Positions 8,929 through 18,475 of a stretch of 50,010 bases of DNA are shown here, piece by piece; position 1 is the stretch's first letter, and the number at the start of each line of letters is the position of its first letter. The position numbers were made by a program, and so were the translations under genes. This DNA is from Cyclobacterium plantarum (lineage in GTDB: Bacteria > Bacteroidota > Bacteroidia > Cytophagales > Cyclobacteriaceae): positions 1 through 50,010 of the forward strand of contig NZ_JAANYN010000008.1 of the NCBI RefSeq assembly GCF_011290685.1, written 5' to 3'. Under the pieces are notes generated by a model. That model had not been told where the DNA came from. It saw only the letters and a program-made list of their open reading frames with translations, and searched no databases.

Positions 8929-11900
8929 TTATTCTACAATCATGATGCCGTTCATGATCCTCCAATGTCCGGGAACAGTACAAAGGTAAGGGTATTCTCC
9001 TGGTTCTGTGGGAGCAGTAAATACCAGGCTCTCGCTCGTTTCAGGATTGACCAGCGGAGTAGCCGCCAGCACTTCAGGGATTTTGGGTACGAAATTCATT
9101 TCCATTCCATTTGGATCCCGGGCCAGTGCATCGGCTGCCTTTCCAATGGTTTCCAGGCTACCAGCCTTTCCGATCAGCAGGTTGTGCTGCATGAAGTCAT
9201 CGTTGACAAAATCTATGGTTACCTGCTGTCCTGCCTTAACGGTGAAAGTTGGTTTATCGAATTTCATTTCATGCTGAATCACCCCCATCTTGATGGTCAC
9301 AGCTCCGGCAGTACTGCCAGAAGCTACCTCAGCTGATGCTGTGCTGCTTTCGCCATCGCCACCTGCAGGGACTTTTAAATTCAGGTGTGAAGTACGGCTA
9401 CTCATTCTTCCCCTGAAATAATACCGGTCGGGATAGCTACCCACCTGATCGGAGCCCATGTTGTCATGGCCGATTCTGACTCTATCCGGGCTAAGTGTTT
9501 TGGAAAACAAACCGGGGGCCATCGCCGAACCAACTTGTTTATCATCTATACTGATGGCCATATTACCATTTTCCAGCAAGCTGGCTTTCAGTTCAAACTG
9601 CTGTTCCGGTAGTGCACCTCTGGAGGTAGCCTGATAGGTTTTTCCGGCCTGTTTCACCAACCAGTAGATCCTGTTATTTTGAATGTAAAGACTATAGCCG
9701 TTTTCTGCGTTGCCCTGAGCGAGAATGACACCCTCAAGTGCCTCATCTGCCTTACTGATGGTCGCTTGAACATGAATTTCCTTTCCGGCTATTTCCGGCG
9801 GGTAGGGAATACCTGCCCGCCTGTCGAGACTGTATTGTTCCTCGACAAGACTCTTGGTTACTTTTTCCCCCAAGGTCATCAGGGAATCCGGTTTGTTGAC
9901 ATCCAGAATAGTTCCGGACAACTCATTGAATGATTGTGGATGGCTCAATACTGCGGCAAATATGGCCTGGGGCAGGTAATCATCGGTGGAATTGTTGGCG
10001 TCATTGCTGGCTTCCAGGATTAGTTTGGATGCTGCATCCGATGTGGGCATATCTGCAACGGCCAGAAATGCCGCTTTCCTGGTATTCAGATCCGGGTCAT
10101 TGAGTAAGTTGGCATCCAGAATGGCCTGCAAAACCTGCTGGTCTCTGGGCAATACCATCAGGGCATTTTTTCGCACTCCTGCAGCAGGATGGTTTAATGC
10201 CCGGGTGACGACCTCCAATGCAGCTTCATTGCTACCATCCAGTGCCCCGGTTCCGTGCAAGGCCCACAAAGCATGCACAGCAGGACTGTTTAGCCCGATT
10301 TCATCCACAGATGTATTGTCCACCAATTTTAATAATTCATTGGTAATGCTGGTGTTCTGGTTTTCAACAATCAGTTTTTGGGCAGTCATGCGCCAAAACA
10401 TGTTGTCACTTTTCAATCCGCTTATCAGGTCAGCGTTACCGGAGGGATCAATGTCCATGGTCTGGTAATTATCCGATCCTTTATAAACCATTCTGTAGAT
10501 CCTGCCATGCTCCCTGTCCCGCATGGGATTGATGTAGGCATTTCCCTCCCCATTTTCAAAACCTTTAGGGGTGGGGTTATGCTGTATGATAAAATTGTAC
10601 CAATCGGCAATCCATAAGGCCCCGTCAGGACCTACTTCCGCATGTACGGGAGAAAACCATTCGTCTGAACTGGCCAGGATATTGAAGCCATTTTTCTCTA
10701 CGAACCCAGAGCCATCCTTTTCGATGATGGCATTGTGCAATACCCTGCCGGTGGGTTCTGCTACAAAGGCTACCCTGTTCCAGTAAGATTTGGGAAAATT
10801 TCTTGCGGTATAAAAGTGATGTCCCGCGGCCGCGGTGTAGCCGCCATGCCAGTCAACCTGCCTCAAAAAAGGCGTCAGGTGAGGCATGTCATAATGGGAA
10901 TCAATACCGTGCACGGCATTGACGGATCCTCCATGAACAGGCCTCCTGACGTATTTTCCAGGCATGGCCAGGTAAGCACTGTGCTGACCGTTGGCTGTAG
11001 AAATGAATACATTGTTTTCCTCAGTAAAACCCAGGCCCCAGGTATTGTTGCTGGTATTGCCCAGAAATTCAAAATCTGTCCCATCCGGATCGAAACGGTA
11101 AACGCCCTGACTGAAGGAAAAGGGTTTGTCGTCTATTTCGCCCCGGAAACCGGAATAGCCCAATACCCCCCAGATTTTGTTGTCAAAGCCATAACGCAGG
11201 TTGGAGGGTCCGGCATGGGTGTCGCTTTTGCCCCATCCGGTAATGATGGTCTCCCGCTGGTCTGCCTTGTCATCGCCATCAGTATCTTTCAAAAACACAA
11301 AATCAGGTGCCATGGATATCAATATGCCTCCATTGACATACACCATACTGGTAGGGATATTCAGGCCTTCTGCAAATACCGTGATTTTATCTGCTTTACC
11401 ATCGCCGTCGGTATCCTCCAGGATTTTAATTTTATCATCACCACCTTCCTGTCTGACCTCATTGGGGTAATCGGTGGTTTCTATCACATACAAACGTCCC
11501 TTGTCATCCCAACACATGGCCATGGGATTGATGATATCCGGCTCGGAAGCAAACAACTGCAATTCAAAGCCCACTGGCACCTGCACCAGCTTCATGGATT
11601 CTTCCGGGGAGAGGGGGAGTTGATATCTTGGCGCAGGATCCCGGTTTTCGTAATTGGGGATTACTGCATCTTCAAACACCGTTTGGGGAATATCATAATC
11701 GGCCACTTGCTGGGCAACTTCCTTCCCAACGGCCCACAAAACGCCATTGGCAACCAATTCCAGGAATTCAGGCTGATTCCAGGTTCGCTCATCATGTCCG
11801 TAGGCGGTGTAGAATACCCTGCCTTTTCCCTGCTCCCTGACCCAGGTGTAAGGTTCTCTGTGATCTCCTTCTACGCGTTCCATAAGAACGGTCATGTCCT

Positions 11901-12426
11901 CGTTAAGTTCGCTGTGTACATAGGTTTCATCCCAGGTTTCAAATTCGGAAATGCCTTCCATCACAGGGTGAGAGGAATCGGTAATGCTGGCCGTGAAATC
12001 TCCGGTACCGTGGGAGGAGAATTGCCCTCCGACCGTTTCCACAAACCAATCGGAATTTCGAAAACAAAAGGAAGCACTGTGTAGGGGAATCAAAGCTTTG
12101 CCCCCTTCCACATATTCCTTTAAGGCCTTTTCTTGTTCGGCTGTAATTTCGTCATGGTTGGCATAGATCATCAGGCCATCGTAGAGCCTGAGTTTTTCGG
12201 CATTCAGGTCATCAGGATCGGCCGTATAGGTGAGGTTGATACCTTGCTGAAAAAGGTGTCTGGCCAGGCCAGGCATTAGTTTTTCGGAATTGTGGTGAGT
12301 ACTCTCATGGCCGAGGAACAGGATTTCTGCCCTTCGGGGTCCATCCGAGAGTTCGATTTTGGAAGAGTTGCCACCACATCCCATCATCAGGAGCATGGCT
12401 ACAGTGATTAACCCGATATACTTCAT
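8929..12426 (-). CDS. ThuA / PVC-type dehydrogenase / cupredoxin multidomain lipoprotein
   Basis: A lipoprotein signal with Cys17 (LLMMGCGG) places it in the cell envelope. Domains in order: ThuA-like glutamine-amidotransferase fold (~residues 30-245; AEILFLGHESTHHN, VFYTAYGHDERTW); a beta-propeller of the putative membrane-bound dehydrogenase type (~280-620; FASEPDIINPMAMCWDDKGR, VEPDG-like GPDGALWIADWYNF); HEAT-like helices (~660-800); a LamG/DUF1080-like beta domain (~870-1010); and a C-terminal azurin/plastocyanin-like cupredoxin (~1045-1165) with copper ligands in FMQHNLL, YLCTVPGHWRIM. No CxxCH haem motif is present. I infer an envelope enzyme of sugar oxidation with its own electron-accepting copper domain. 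It is divergent from the AraC gene at 12583. Confidence 0.8.
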   Translation of the reverse strand: MKYIGLITVAMLLMMGCGGNSSKIELSDGPRRAEILFLGHESTHHNSEKLMPGLARHLFQQGINLTYTADPDDLNAEKLRLYDGLMIYANHDEITAEQEKALKEYVEGGKALIPLHSASFCFRNSDWFVETVGGQFSSHGTGDFTASITDSSHPVMEGISEFETWDETYVHSELNEDMTVLMERVEGDHREPYTWVREQGKGRVFYTAYGHDERTWNQPEFLELVANGVLWAVGKEVAQQVADYDIPQTVFEDAVIPNYENRDPAPRYQLPLSPEESMKLVQVPVGFELQLFASEPDIINPMAMCWDDKGRLYVIETTDYPNEVRQEGGDDKIKILEDTDGDGKADKITVFAEGLNIPTSMVYVNGGILISMAPDFVFLKDTDGDDKADQRETIITGWGKSDTHAGPSNLRYGFDNKIWGVLGYSGFRGEIDDKPFSFSQGVYRFDPDGTDFEFLGNTSNNTWGLGFTEENNVFISTANGQHSAYLAMPGKYVRRPVHGGSVNAVHGIDSHYDMPHLTPFLRQVDWHGGYTAAAGHHFYTARNFPKSYWNRVAFVAEPTGRVLHNAIIEKDGSGFVEKNGFNILASSDEWFSPVHAEVGPDGALWIADWYNFIIQHNPTPKGFENGEGNAYINPMRDREHGRIYRMVYKGSDNYQTMDIDPSGNADLISGLKSDNMFWRMTAQKLIVENQNTSITNELLKLVDNTSVDEIGLNSPAVHALWALHGTGALDGSNEAALEVVTRALNHPAAGVRKNALMVLPRDQQVLQAILDANLLNDPDLNTRKAAFLAVADMPTSDAASKLILEASNDANNSTDDYLPQAIFAAVLSHPQSFNELSGTILDVNKPDSLMTLGEKVTKSLVEEQYSLDRRAGIPYPPEIAGKEIHVQATISKADEALEGVILAQGNAENGYSLYIQNNRIYWLVKQAGKTYQATSRGALPEQQFELKASLLENGNMAISIDDKQVGSAMAPGLFSKTLSPDRVRIGHDNMGSDQVGSYPDRYYFRGRMSSRTSHLNLKVPAGGDGESSTASAEVASGSTAGAVTIKMGVIQHEMKFDKPTFTVKAGQQVTIDFVNDDFMQHNLLIGKAGSLETIGKAADALARDPNGMEMNFVPKIPEVLAATPLVNPETSESLVFTAPTEPGEYPYLCTVPGHWRIMNGIMIVE

Positions 12427-12582
12427 TGTAATTATTGTTTGGGTACTTATTGTCTTATTGTTTCAATCTACTAATTTGAGTGATTTATAAGTGTATTTCT
12501 TACTGTTTTTTATCTAATTGTGACTGTATTTTGTCATTTTTACGTATATTTAGCTCTATTTATTGCATAAAGTAACTAGCTG
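12427..12582. promoter_or_regulatory. Divergent promoter region between the ThuA operon and AraC gene
   Basis: 156 AT-rich bases separate the start of the minus-strand lipoprotein gene from the plus-strand regulator. Both must be transcribed from here, which makes the AraC protein a natural candidate regulator of the operon. I see no clear consensus promoter box. Confidence 0.5.
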
Positions 12583-13458
12583 TTGAAAAAAGCATTCCAA
12601 AAATCCCGAATTCCTGAGCAGAATGCCTTCGTGATAAAGGAATTAATCGCGCCTAATTTTGATAAAAACTGGCATTTCCACCCGGAATACCAGCTGTTTT
12701 TGGTTTTGAAAGGCAGAGGTACCCGTTTTGTAGGCGATGACATGCGTAGCTTTAAAGAACATGACCTGGTCTTCACAGGGCCTAATTTACCCCACCTGTG
12801 GCGGAATGACCAGGAATACTTTGACAAAGACAGCCAATTGATGACCCATGGGATTGTGGTGTATTTTCCTGAAAACTTCATCGGGCAGGATTTGCTGCAA
12901 AAGGAAGAATTTGAGGAACTGCAGGGATTGTTGGGAAAAGCTGCCCTTGGGCTGGAAATTCATGGAGGGACCAATGAAAGCATCAGGCCTTTACTGATCA
13001 GGCTTTTGGAGCAAAAAGGTTTGGATAAAATCATTGGTTTATTGAAAATTTTACTGCTGATGGCCCGCTCCAATGAGGTGAATCCCATCGTAAGGGCAGG
13101 GTATATCAATGCCAACAAGGAATCCGAAAAGGACCGGATGAGTAAGGTATATGCCTTTGTGATGGATCATTTTCAGCAGCCCATCAAGCTGGAGGAAGTG
13201 GCAGGACTGATCAACATGAGCAGCAGTTCCTTTTCCAGGTATTTTCGGTCCAGGATGAATAAATCCTACTCTGATTTTTTATCTGAGGTGAGGATCAGCC
13301 ATGCCTGCAAGCTGTTGCACAAGGAAAACCTGAATATCAGTGAGGTCAGCTATGAAAGTGGCTTCAATACCCTGTCGAATTTCAACCGGCAATTCAAAGA
13401 GAAAATGAACATGACACCGCTGGCGTACAAAAAGGATTTTATCCATCGTTTTGATTAA
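12583..13458 (+). CDS. AraC-family regulator with N-terminal cupin
   Basis: The start is a TTG: an in-frame TAG lies two codons upstream and the next ATG would remove most of the cupin. Residues ~15-90 form a cupin-type sensor (NWHFHPEYQLFLVLKGRGTR, then FTGPNLPHLWRND). The C-terminal ~100 residues form the double HTH (LEEVAGLINMSSSSFSRYFR; ISEVSYESGFNTLSNFNRQF; NMTPLAYKKDF). The cupin usually binds a sugar. It is divergently transcribed from the ThuA-isomerase-oxidoreductase genes, which it probably controls in response to their substrate. Confidence 0.9.
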   Translation: MKKAFQKSRIPEQNAFVIKELIAPNFDKNWHFHPEYQLFLVLKGRGTRFVGDDMRSFKEHDLVFTGPNLPHLWRNDQEYFDKDSQLMTHGIVVYFPENFIGQDLLQKEEFEELQGLLGKAALGLEIHGGTNESIRPLLIRLLEQKGLDKIIGLLKILLLMARSNEVNPIVRAGYINANKESEKDRMSKVYAFVMDHFQQPIKLEEVAGLINMSSSSFSRYFRSRMNKSYSDFLSEVRISHACKLLHKENLNISEVSYESGFNTLSNFNRQFKEKMNMTPLAYKKDFIHRFD

Positions 13459-13564
13459 ATCTTTAGGTTCCGAATTATCCTCCCCAAGGTATTTTTTAGG
13501 TTTTTTTATTTAAGCATTGAAAAAGCTTTAAATTTAAGTTCAGCTATACCAAAACCAGATAACC

Positions 13565-14608
13565 ATGATGCTGATTTCAACTGTTTTGTACGCATTTATT
13601 TTCCTGCAGGTCGGTGCCATCTACCCTGATTTCGGAACCCTGCTGCACCCTAAAGCACTAAAATCATTGGATTCCAGGGAAGTACCTGTATCCATCCGGA
13701 AAGAATTGCAGGCAGCCCTTGCGGACATTGGGGAGGACGAACCTGATCCGCTCCTTGAAATACATTATGAAGGATTACTGGACAATAACCCTTCCCGCAT
13801 TGAAACAGTCCGCCATTTGGAAGACATGGATAAGCTGGCCCTTTTTTATTGGCACCATGCCTTTTTTGGAGATGCCCATAGCCTGAAAAAGATGATGGAT
13901 TTTAGCCTTGCCTGGGCAGATAAGTTCCAACCTACCGGCAACCCGATTAATGAGAATAAATTGCTTCCGATCGTTTATGCCTATCCCTTTGTGAAACCGC
14001 ATATGGAAAGCCGGCAGCAAAACATGATGGAAACCTGGTTGAGAGAAATGGCAAGGGCTGAAATCGGGAATGACCGGGTTCCTTTAAATAACTGGGAAAC
14101 CAAGCGCATTAATCTGGTGGGGAGCATAGGTTTGTTGCTGGAAGATGACAAGCTTGTTTCCTGGGCGGAGGAAAAAGCGGCTTACTATGTGGAAAAAGCC
14201 CTTTTTGCCGACGGGAGCAGTGCAGATATACGGCAGAGGGATGCCTTAAGCTACCATGTGAGCGGGTTAAAACCCCTTCTCCAATTTTTAATTACTTTAG
14301 AGCATGAAGCAGGTCGTGGAAAGGACTTTTTCTACCGGGAATCAGCTGATGGGGCCTCTGTGGCCCGTTCTATGGATTATGTGCTGCCTTATGCCAAAGG
14401 GGAGAAAATTTACCGGCAATGGCAAAATTCAAAAGTTAAGCTGGATCAGGAAAGGGCTGCGGCAGGATTGGAAAAATACCAACCGGGGGTCGCTTATAAG
14501 CCTGAAAAAGCCTACGAAACCATGGCCCTGGCAGCATATTTTGATGATAAATACCGCATTGATCAGTGTGATTTGCCATTGTGTCAAATAGCTGCGTTAT
14601 TGGATTAG
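13565..14608 (+). CDS. Alginate-lyase-superfamily protein (alpha/alpha toroid)
   Basis: A short hydrophobic N-terminus (LISTVLYAFIFLQVGAIYP) suggests export. The helical body resembles the alginate lyase family (PF05426-like): ALFYWHHAFFGDAHSLKKMM, FVKPHMESRQQNMMETWLRE, NNWETKRINLVGSIGLLLED and IRQRDALSYHVSGLKPLLQF. In characterised PL5 enzymes an Asn-His pair is catalytic; here the corresponding site reads NNW, so catalysis may use other residues or be lost. It lies 106 bp after the AraC gene and could share its regulation. Substrate (uronate polysaccharide) is inference. Confidence 0.6.
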   Translation: MMLISTVLYAFIFLQVGAIYPDFGTLLHPKALKSLDSREVPVSIRKELQAALADIGEDEPDPLLEIHYEGLLDNNPSRIETVRHLEDMDKLALFYWHHAFFGDAHSLKKMMDFSLAWADKFQPTGNPINENKLLPIVYAYPFVKPHMESRQQNMMETWLREMARAEIGNDRVPLNNWETKRINLVGSIGLLLEDDKLVSWAEEKAAYYVEKALFADGSSADIRQRDALSYHVSGLKPLLQFLITLEHEAGRGKDFFYRESADGASVARSMDYVLPYAKGEKIYRQWQNSKVKLDQERAAAGLEKYQPGVAYKPEKAYETMALAAYFDDKYRIDQCDLPLCQIAALLD

Positions 14609-14917
14609 GCGATAATTGTTCTGGTACCGGTTACTGGCCAGTCTTTTTTTAGCTGGCTATTTGTAATTTTATCTTTTTGCCGGACTCAACGGTGGTAGTT
14701 AAGGGTTAATCAATTGTAACATCATTTACCTTATCCAATGATGCAAATCCCAGCACTGAAAGTGCGCAACACCAAAGCACAGGGTGAAGCCCTGTGTCAA
14801 AATCCATGATGTAAATCCCAGCCCTGACGGGGCGAGATATGTTTTTCCTTCCCGAAGAGATGAAAAATATCCCTGGCAGGCAACATCCGTTTCTGTCGGA
14901 TCAATAGGGGGTACAGA
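14609..14917. repeat. Intergenic spacer with REP-like short hairpins
   Basis: No gene is seen. CACAGGG (14778-14784) pairs with CCCTGTG (14790-14796) across TGAAG. Two related phrases follow one another, GATGCAAATCCCAGCACTGA (14739) and GATGTAAATCCCAGCCCTGA (14808), each followed by a small hairpin. This looks like a pair of diverged REP-type units between convergent genes. A T-run at 14644 after CTGGCCAG may end the upstream transcript. Confidence 0.5.
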
Positions 14918-15970
14918 TCAAAGTAGCAGCAGGGAAAGGTACAATTCCCCTGCCATTCCGCTGAGCAATACTGCCAGGTAAAGGCCCCCGAGTATCCAGA
15001 ATTTGATCAGGGTTTTGAACCAGTGCTGCCGGTATATTTTTAGAAGGGCGAGGTAAGCGTAGCTTGTAACCAATACAAATGCCCCGACAATAAACCAGCC
15101 GCTTTGGATTCCCCCAAAAAACATCAAAAGAATCACTATGCCGTAAATGGCATAGGCAAAGGCATGCAGGTGAAAGCCAAGAATCAGGTTTTCCATGTAA
15201 AAGACTGACCGATTGGCATATAAGAGATGGATAAAAAAGGCAAAAAACGGGAGTAAAAGGAGCATCATCAGGGGCAGGTTTTTGGCTACCTGAATCAGGA
15301 ATAAATTGGAATGGGCCACCAGGTCCCGCTTTTTTTGCAGGGAAAGTCCAACGTCAAAAGTATAGGCGCTGCTGTCCAGTGCATGCCCAAATTTTTCCGT
15401 ACTCACTGCCGGATCAATGGATAGAAAACGGAGTGCTTTCCAGGAATAATTTTGCCTGTAGGTACTGCTGTCTTCGGGAGATTCATTTGAAAAATGTTCC
15501 GACTGGATTTCAACCGCTTTTCTCAGGGCTTCTTCGATACGGGCGCTATCTGCCGGCCCGGGTTCTCCGCTTTGCTGTTTGATTATTTCCTGGTAGGTGG
15601 GCATATTGGTTGGCTGTCCTGCATTCAGGATCCTGTCAAAAAAGTCTTTTGGGATCAGAAAGCCAATCATGAAGAAATAGAACAAAGAAAACACCAGATA
15701 AAGCCTGATGGGGTGGGTATATTTTTTGCGATGCCCCTCATTGAAGGATTTCGTCAGTTTACCCGGTTGGAAAAAAAAGGCAGCCAGGGTTTGCAAAAAC
15801 CTGCCGTCAAAGCTGAAAAGGCTGGTGAGCAATTCTTCGATGAAAATGCCTACTGGAACTTTTTCATCCTTGTTTTCCTGCCCACAATTGGGGCAGTAAT
15901 TTTCCCTTTCAGGCAAAGGTTTGCCACAATTCAGACAATGATCGAGTTTTCGCTGTTGCTTCACCGGCAT
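14918..15970 (-). CDS. DUF3667 zinc-ribbon membrane protein
   Basis: I chose the start at MPVKQQRK (15970); an upstream in-frame ATG at 16015 is possible. The N-terminus has a zinc ribbon (CLNCGKPLPERENYCPNCGQ), followed by the conserved DUF3667 segment FFFQPGKLTKSFNEGHRKKY and THPIRLYLVFSLFYFFMIGF. The C-terminal third has three or four transmembrane helices. This family is common in Bacteroidota and has no established function. It is convergent with the alginate-lyase-like gene on its left. Confidence 0.85.
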   Translation of the reverse strand: MPVKQQRKLDHCLNCGKPLPERENYCPNCGQENKDEKVPVGIFIEELLTSLFSFDGRFLQTLAAFFFQPGKLTKSFNEGHRKKYTHPIRLYLVFSLFYFFMIGFLIPKDFFDRILNAGQPTNMPTYQEIIKQQSGEPGPADSARIEEALRKAVEIQSEHFSNESPEDSSTYRQNYSWKALRFLSIDPAVSTEKFGHALDSSAYTFDVGLSLQKKRDLVAHSNLFLIQVAKNLPLMMLLLLPFFAFFIHLLYANRSVFYMENLILGFHLHAFAYAIYGIVILLMFFGGIQSGWFIVGAFVLVTSYAYLALLKIYRQHWFKTLIKFWILGGLYLAVLLSGMAGELYLSLLLL

Positions 15971-16107
15971 TTGTAAATAAACAATGGTATTGACGGCAAA
16001 AATACTTCGAATCAAATGATAATTGCTACCTGCCTTTGATTTTTATTTGGGTCTTTGATGGCTTTGAGCTTAAAGATAAAGGTTTGATTGCTATTTCTCA
16101 GGTTTGG

Positions 16108-17355
16108 TCACTGGGTTTTGGTCAGGGGTCTGGTAAGCCTGCCAAAAAGTGCCAGCCGCTGTCCGGAGATATTCCCCGGACCGCATTGCTTCAGGGAAGA
16201 AAGCAGGGCAGGGTGCCGGTAGTAATCATAGGCAAAATACATTGCATTGATCCGGTTGGAAGTGAAGCAGTGTGATTTTATCGGGTTATCGACCACAAAC
16301 AAATACGCCTGCAGGAGCGATCCGGATCCATCTTTGGCGATATGGTCGTATAGCCTGGTATCGCCTTGTCTCCGTAGAAATTCCGCATGGGCTGTAAGGT
16401 GCTCTATAAAAGTCATGGTATAGTGCGTACCGCTACCGTCCGAGGGCAGGTGATCTCCGTCTATGGGATCATCACCACGCCTGATTTCCTCCGGAATGGC
16501 ACCGTTGGGTAAAATCCCCCATTGGTCTACCTTTCCATCCATTTTCCATTCATCGCTGGTCAGCAAACGGCCGATCTGGTACCGGTTGTGGGAGGCAAAA
16601 GCGTCCTCCGGGCTGAGTATTTGGACCTTGGGGCTGATTTCTTTCAGCTGCCAGTCTGGGTGATCTCTCAGGTACCAGGCGATAAGGGCTGAGGAAAAGG
16701 AACCAGCCACCCCCCAATTGTTTTTCCGCCAGCGGCTTGCCCAGGCTACTTTGGGATACATGATGTCCCGCAACCAAATCTGGTATTGTAGCTTGTCTTT
16801 TTGCGACCATCCCGGCCAGGATTCCAGCAGGTCTGCGGCATAAATGTAAGGAGTACCTCCACGGGCTAAATTCAATATCCCCTGTGCACCCCAGTGAAAG
16901 CTGTCTTCGGCATCATTCCGGTAGCCATATGTATCCGTGAGGTCCAGAATCAGCTCTCTGGATTTTTCCGCATATTTTTCTTCCCCCGTAAGGTGCCAGG
17001 CCAGAGCGGTGCCGTAGACCAGTTTGCCTCCGGTGGAACTTATTTGTATGGGATCACTGGAACTCCTGCCGTGGACAATCACCTCTCCGGACAGTTCCTG
17101 CCACTGGGAAGCAGCATGCATCAGGCTGTCGGTAAAGTAGAGGAATTCCCCCAGGTTCTGATGGTAAGGAACTATTCCTTCCCTGGCTTTGCCTTTGATT
17201 TCGGCCAGTTCTGCAGGAGATACCAGCACACCAATGGTTCCCTTGTTTTGCGCCAAGCCACTTTGAGAAAAGCTGGCAATCAACAGTAAAATGGTAATTT
17301 GGGTAAACCAAAGGCATTTGATAGGCCTGTGATGCGTGAAGTCCATTGGTTTCAT
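16108..17355 (-). CDS. Secreted alginate-lyase-like protein
   Basis: A signal peptide (ITILLLIASFSQSGLAQ) is followed by an all-helical body of the alginate lyase / heparinase N-domain type: GTALAWHLTGEEKYAEKSRE, YIYAADLLESWPGW, KNNWGVAGSFSSALIAWYLR and DGSGTHYTMTFIEHLTAHAE. As in the protein at 13565 the NN motif is followed by Trp rather than His. It probably acts in the periplasm on a uronate-containing or related polysaccharide. Its start lies 16 bp from the stop of the DUF5009 gene, so the two are an operon. Enzyme activity is inferred from fold only. Confidence 0.7.
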   Translation of the reverse strand: MKPMDFTHHRPIKCLWFTQITILLLIASFSQSGLAQNKGTIGVLVSPAELAEIKGKAREGIVPYHQNLGEFLYFTDSLMHAASQWQELSGEVIVHGRSSSDPIQISSTGGKLVYGTALAWHLTGEEKYAEKSRELILDLTDTYGYRNDAEDSFHWGAQGILNLARGGTPYIYAADLLESWPGWSQKDKLQYQIWLRDIMYPKVAWASRWRKNNWGVAGSFSSALIAWYLRDHPDWQLKEISPKVQILSPEDAFASHNRYQIGRLLTSDEWKMDGKVDQWGILPNGAIPEEIRRGDDPIDGDHLPSDGSGTHYTMTFIEHLTAHAEFLRRQGDTRLYDHIAKDGSGSLLQAYLFVVDNPIKSHCFTSNRINAMYFAYDYYRHPALLSSLKQCGPGNISGQRLALFGRLTRPLTKTQ

Positions 17356-17371
17356 TTTTTTAAGGATTAGG

Positions 17372-18475
17372 CTATACCTTTATAAAGGTGTTTTTCTTGT
17401 ACATGTACCAGAGCAGGATATACAGGATCACGAAACCGCCTATACTGGTCCATACCGGATACCAGGCTTCACTGTATTGCTCCAGACCAAAAAGCAGGTC
17501 TTCTGCTATACCGGGAAAATCAATCACATGGGAAAGTACATAGGCTGTGATGGCGTTCATGCCGATTACTTTCAGCGGAAAAATCCAGCCTGTTTTTCCC
17601 TTCACATCGATAATCCAGTAAAAAGCGGCCAGCAAAAGGTAGCAAACACCAGAGGAGGCCAGCACAAAGGAGCTGGTCCATATTTTTTTGACAATGGGGT
17701 GCCAGATGCCCCAGATCAATCCCAAACTCAGGGCTATCAAACCAGCTATTACCAGGTAACTGGCTACTTTTTTGCGGGGCATGTCTGACTTGATCCATTC
17801 TCCGGCAAACAATCCGGACAGGGTGGTAGCCGTAAATCCCAATCCAGACAATAGCCAGGTGTATTGCAAACCATCGTCAAAGGGACCAAATACCAGTCGG
17901 TCCACATACAAGGCAAAATTCTGGTCCGGCAAAAGGGTGCTTCTTCCTACTCCGGGGACATTAGGAAGGGTAAGCAGCAAGGCATAGGCAACCAGGCAAA
18001 AAGCAAACAACAAGTACCTGCCGTTTTTGCTCAGGTGGATAAAGGCCAGGCAGGAAAAAACATAGCCGACAGCAATGGCTTGCAGGGTATTGCTAAAGAC
18101 CTTAAACTGTGCCGCATCCAATGCCAAAAGGTTTCCCTGTACGATCCAGCCCAGGATAAATAATATAACAAATCGCCGGAACAGTTTACGGTAAAGTTGC
18201 CCTTTGGTGTTTTGTTCCTGCATGCGCTGCGACAGGGAAAAAGGTATCACTGCCCCCACCACAAACAGGAAAAGTGGCATGATGATGTCATAAAAAGTGG
18301 ATCCAAACCAGTCCGGATGATCGAATTGATTGGCCAGAAATTGGGTCAGCGGAGTATCGGCGCCCCGGTGAAGGGACATGAAAAAACGATCTGCAAAGAT
18401 GATCATTAACATATCAAATCCCCTCAAAACATCTATGGAAAGGATTCGGTTGGGTGAAGGTGAAGCTGCGATCAT
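17372..18475 (-). CDS. DUF5009 / heparan-alpha-glucosaminide acetyltransferase-like membrane protein
   Basis: About ten transmembrane helices and the family signature ILSIDVLRGFDMLMIIFADR, FYDIIMPLFLFVVGAVIPFS and WIFPLKVIGMNAITAYVLSH identify the COG4299 (NagX/HGSNAT-like) group. These proteins are thought to transfer acyl groups to sugars across the membrane. It is first in a two-gene operon with the secreted alginate-lyase-like protein, fitting glycan processing. Substrate is unknown. Confidence 0.85.
   Translation of the reverse strand: MIAASPSPNRILSIDVLRGFDMLMIIFADRFFMSLHRGADTPLTQFLANQFDHPDWFGSTFYDIIMPLFLFVVGAVIPFSLSQRMQEQNTKGQLYRKLFRRFVILFILGWIVQGNLLALDAAQFKVFSNTLQAIAVGYVFSCLAFIHLSKNGRYLLFAFCLVAYALLLTLPNVPGVGRSTLLPDQNFALYVDRLVFGPFDDGLQYTWLLSGLGFTATTLSGLFAGEWIKSDMPRKKVASYLVIAGLIALSLGLIWGIWHPIVKKIWTSSFVLASSGVCYLLLAAFYWIIDVKGKTGWIFPLKVIGMNAITAYVLSHVIDFPGIAEDLLFGLEQYSEAWYPVWTSIGGFVILYILLWYMYKKNTFIKV

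Noticed and set aside
10735-12084. 449-codon frame on the plus strand
   Set aside because: It is antisense to the ThuA lipoprotein gene, whose domains are clear; a shadow frame in GC-richer sequence.
8929-12426. Cytochrome c domain in the large lipoprotein
   Set aside because: Related proteins often end in a haem domain, but no CxxCH motif is present; the C-terminus is a cupredoxin instead.
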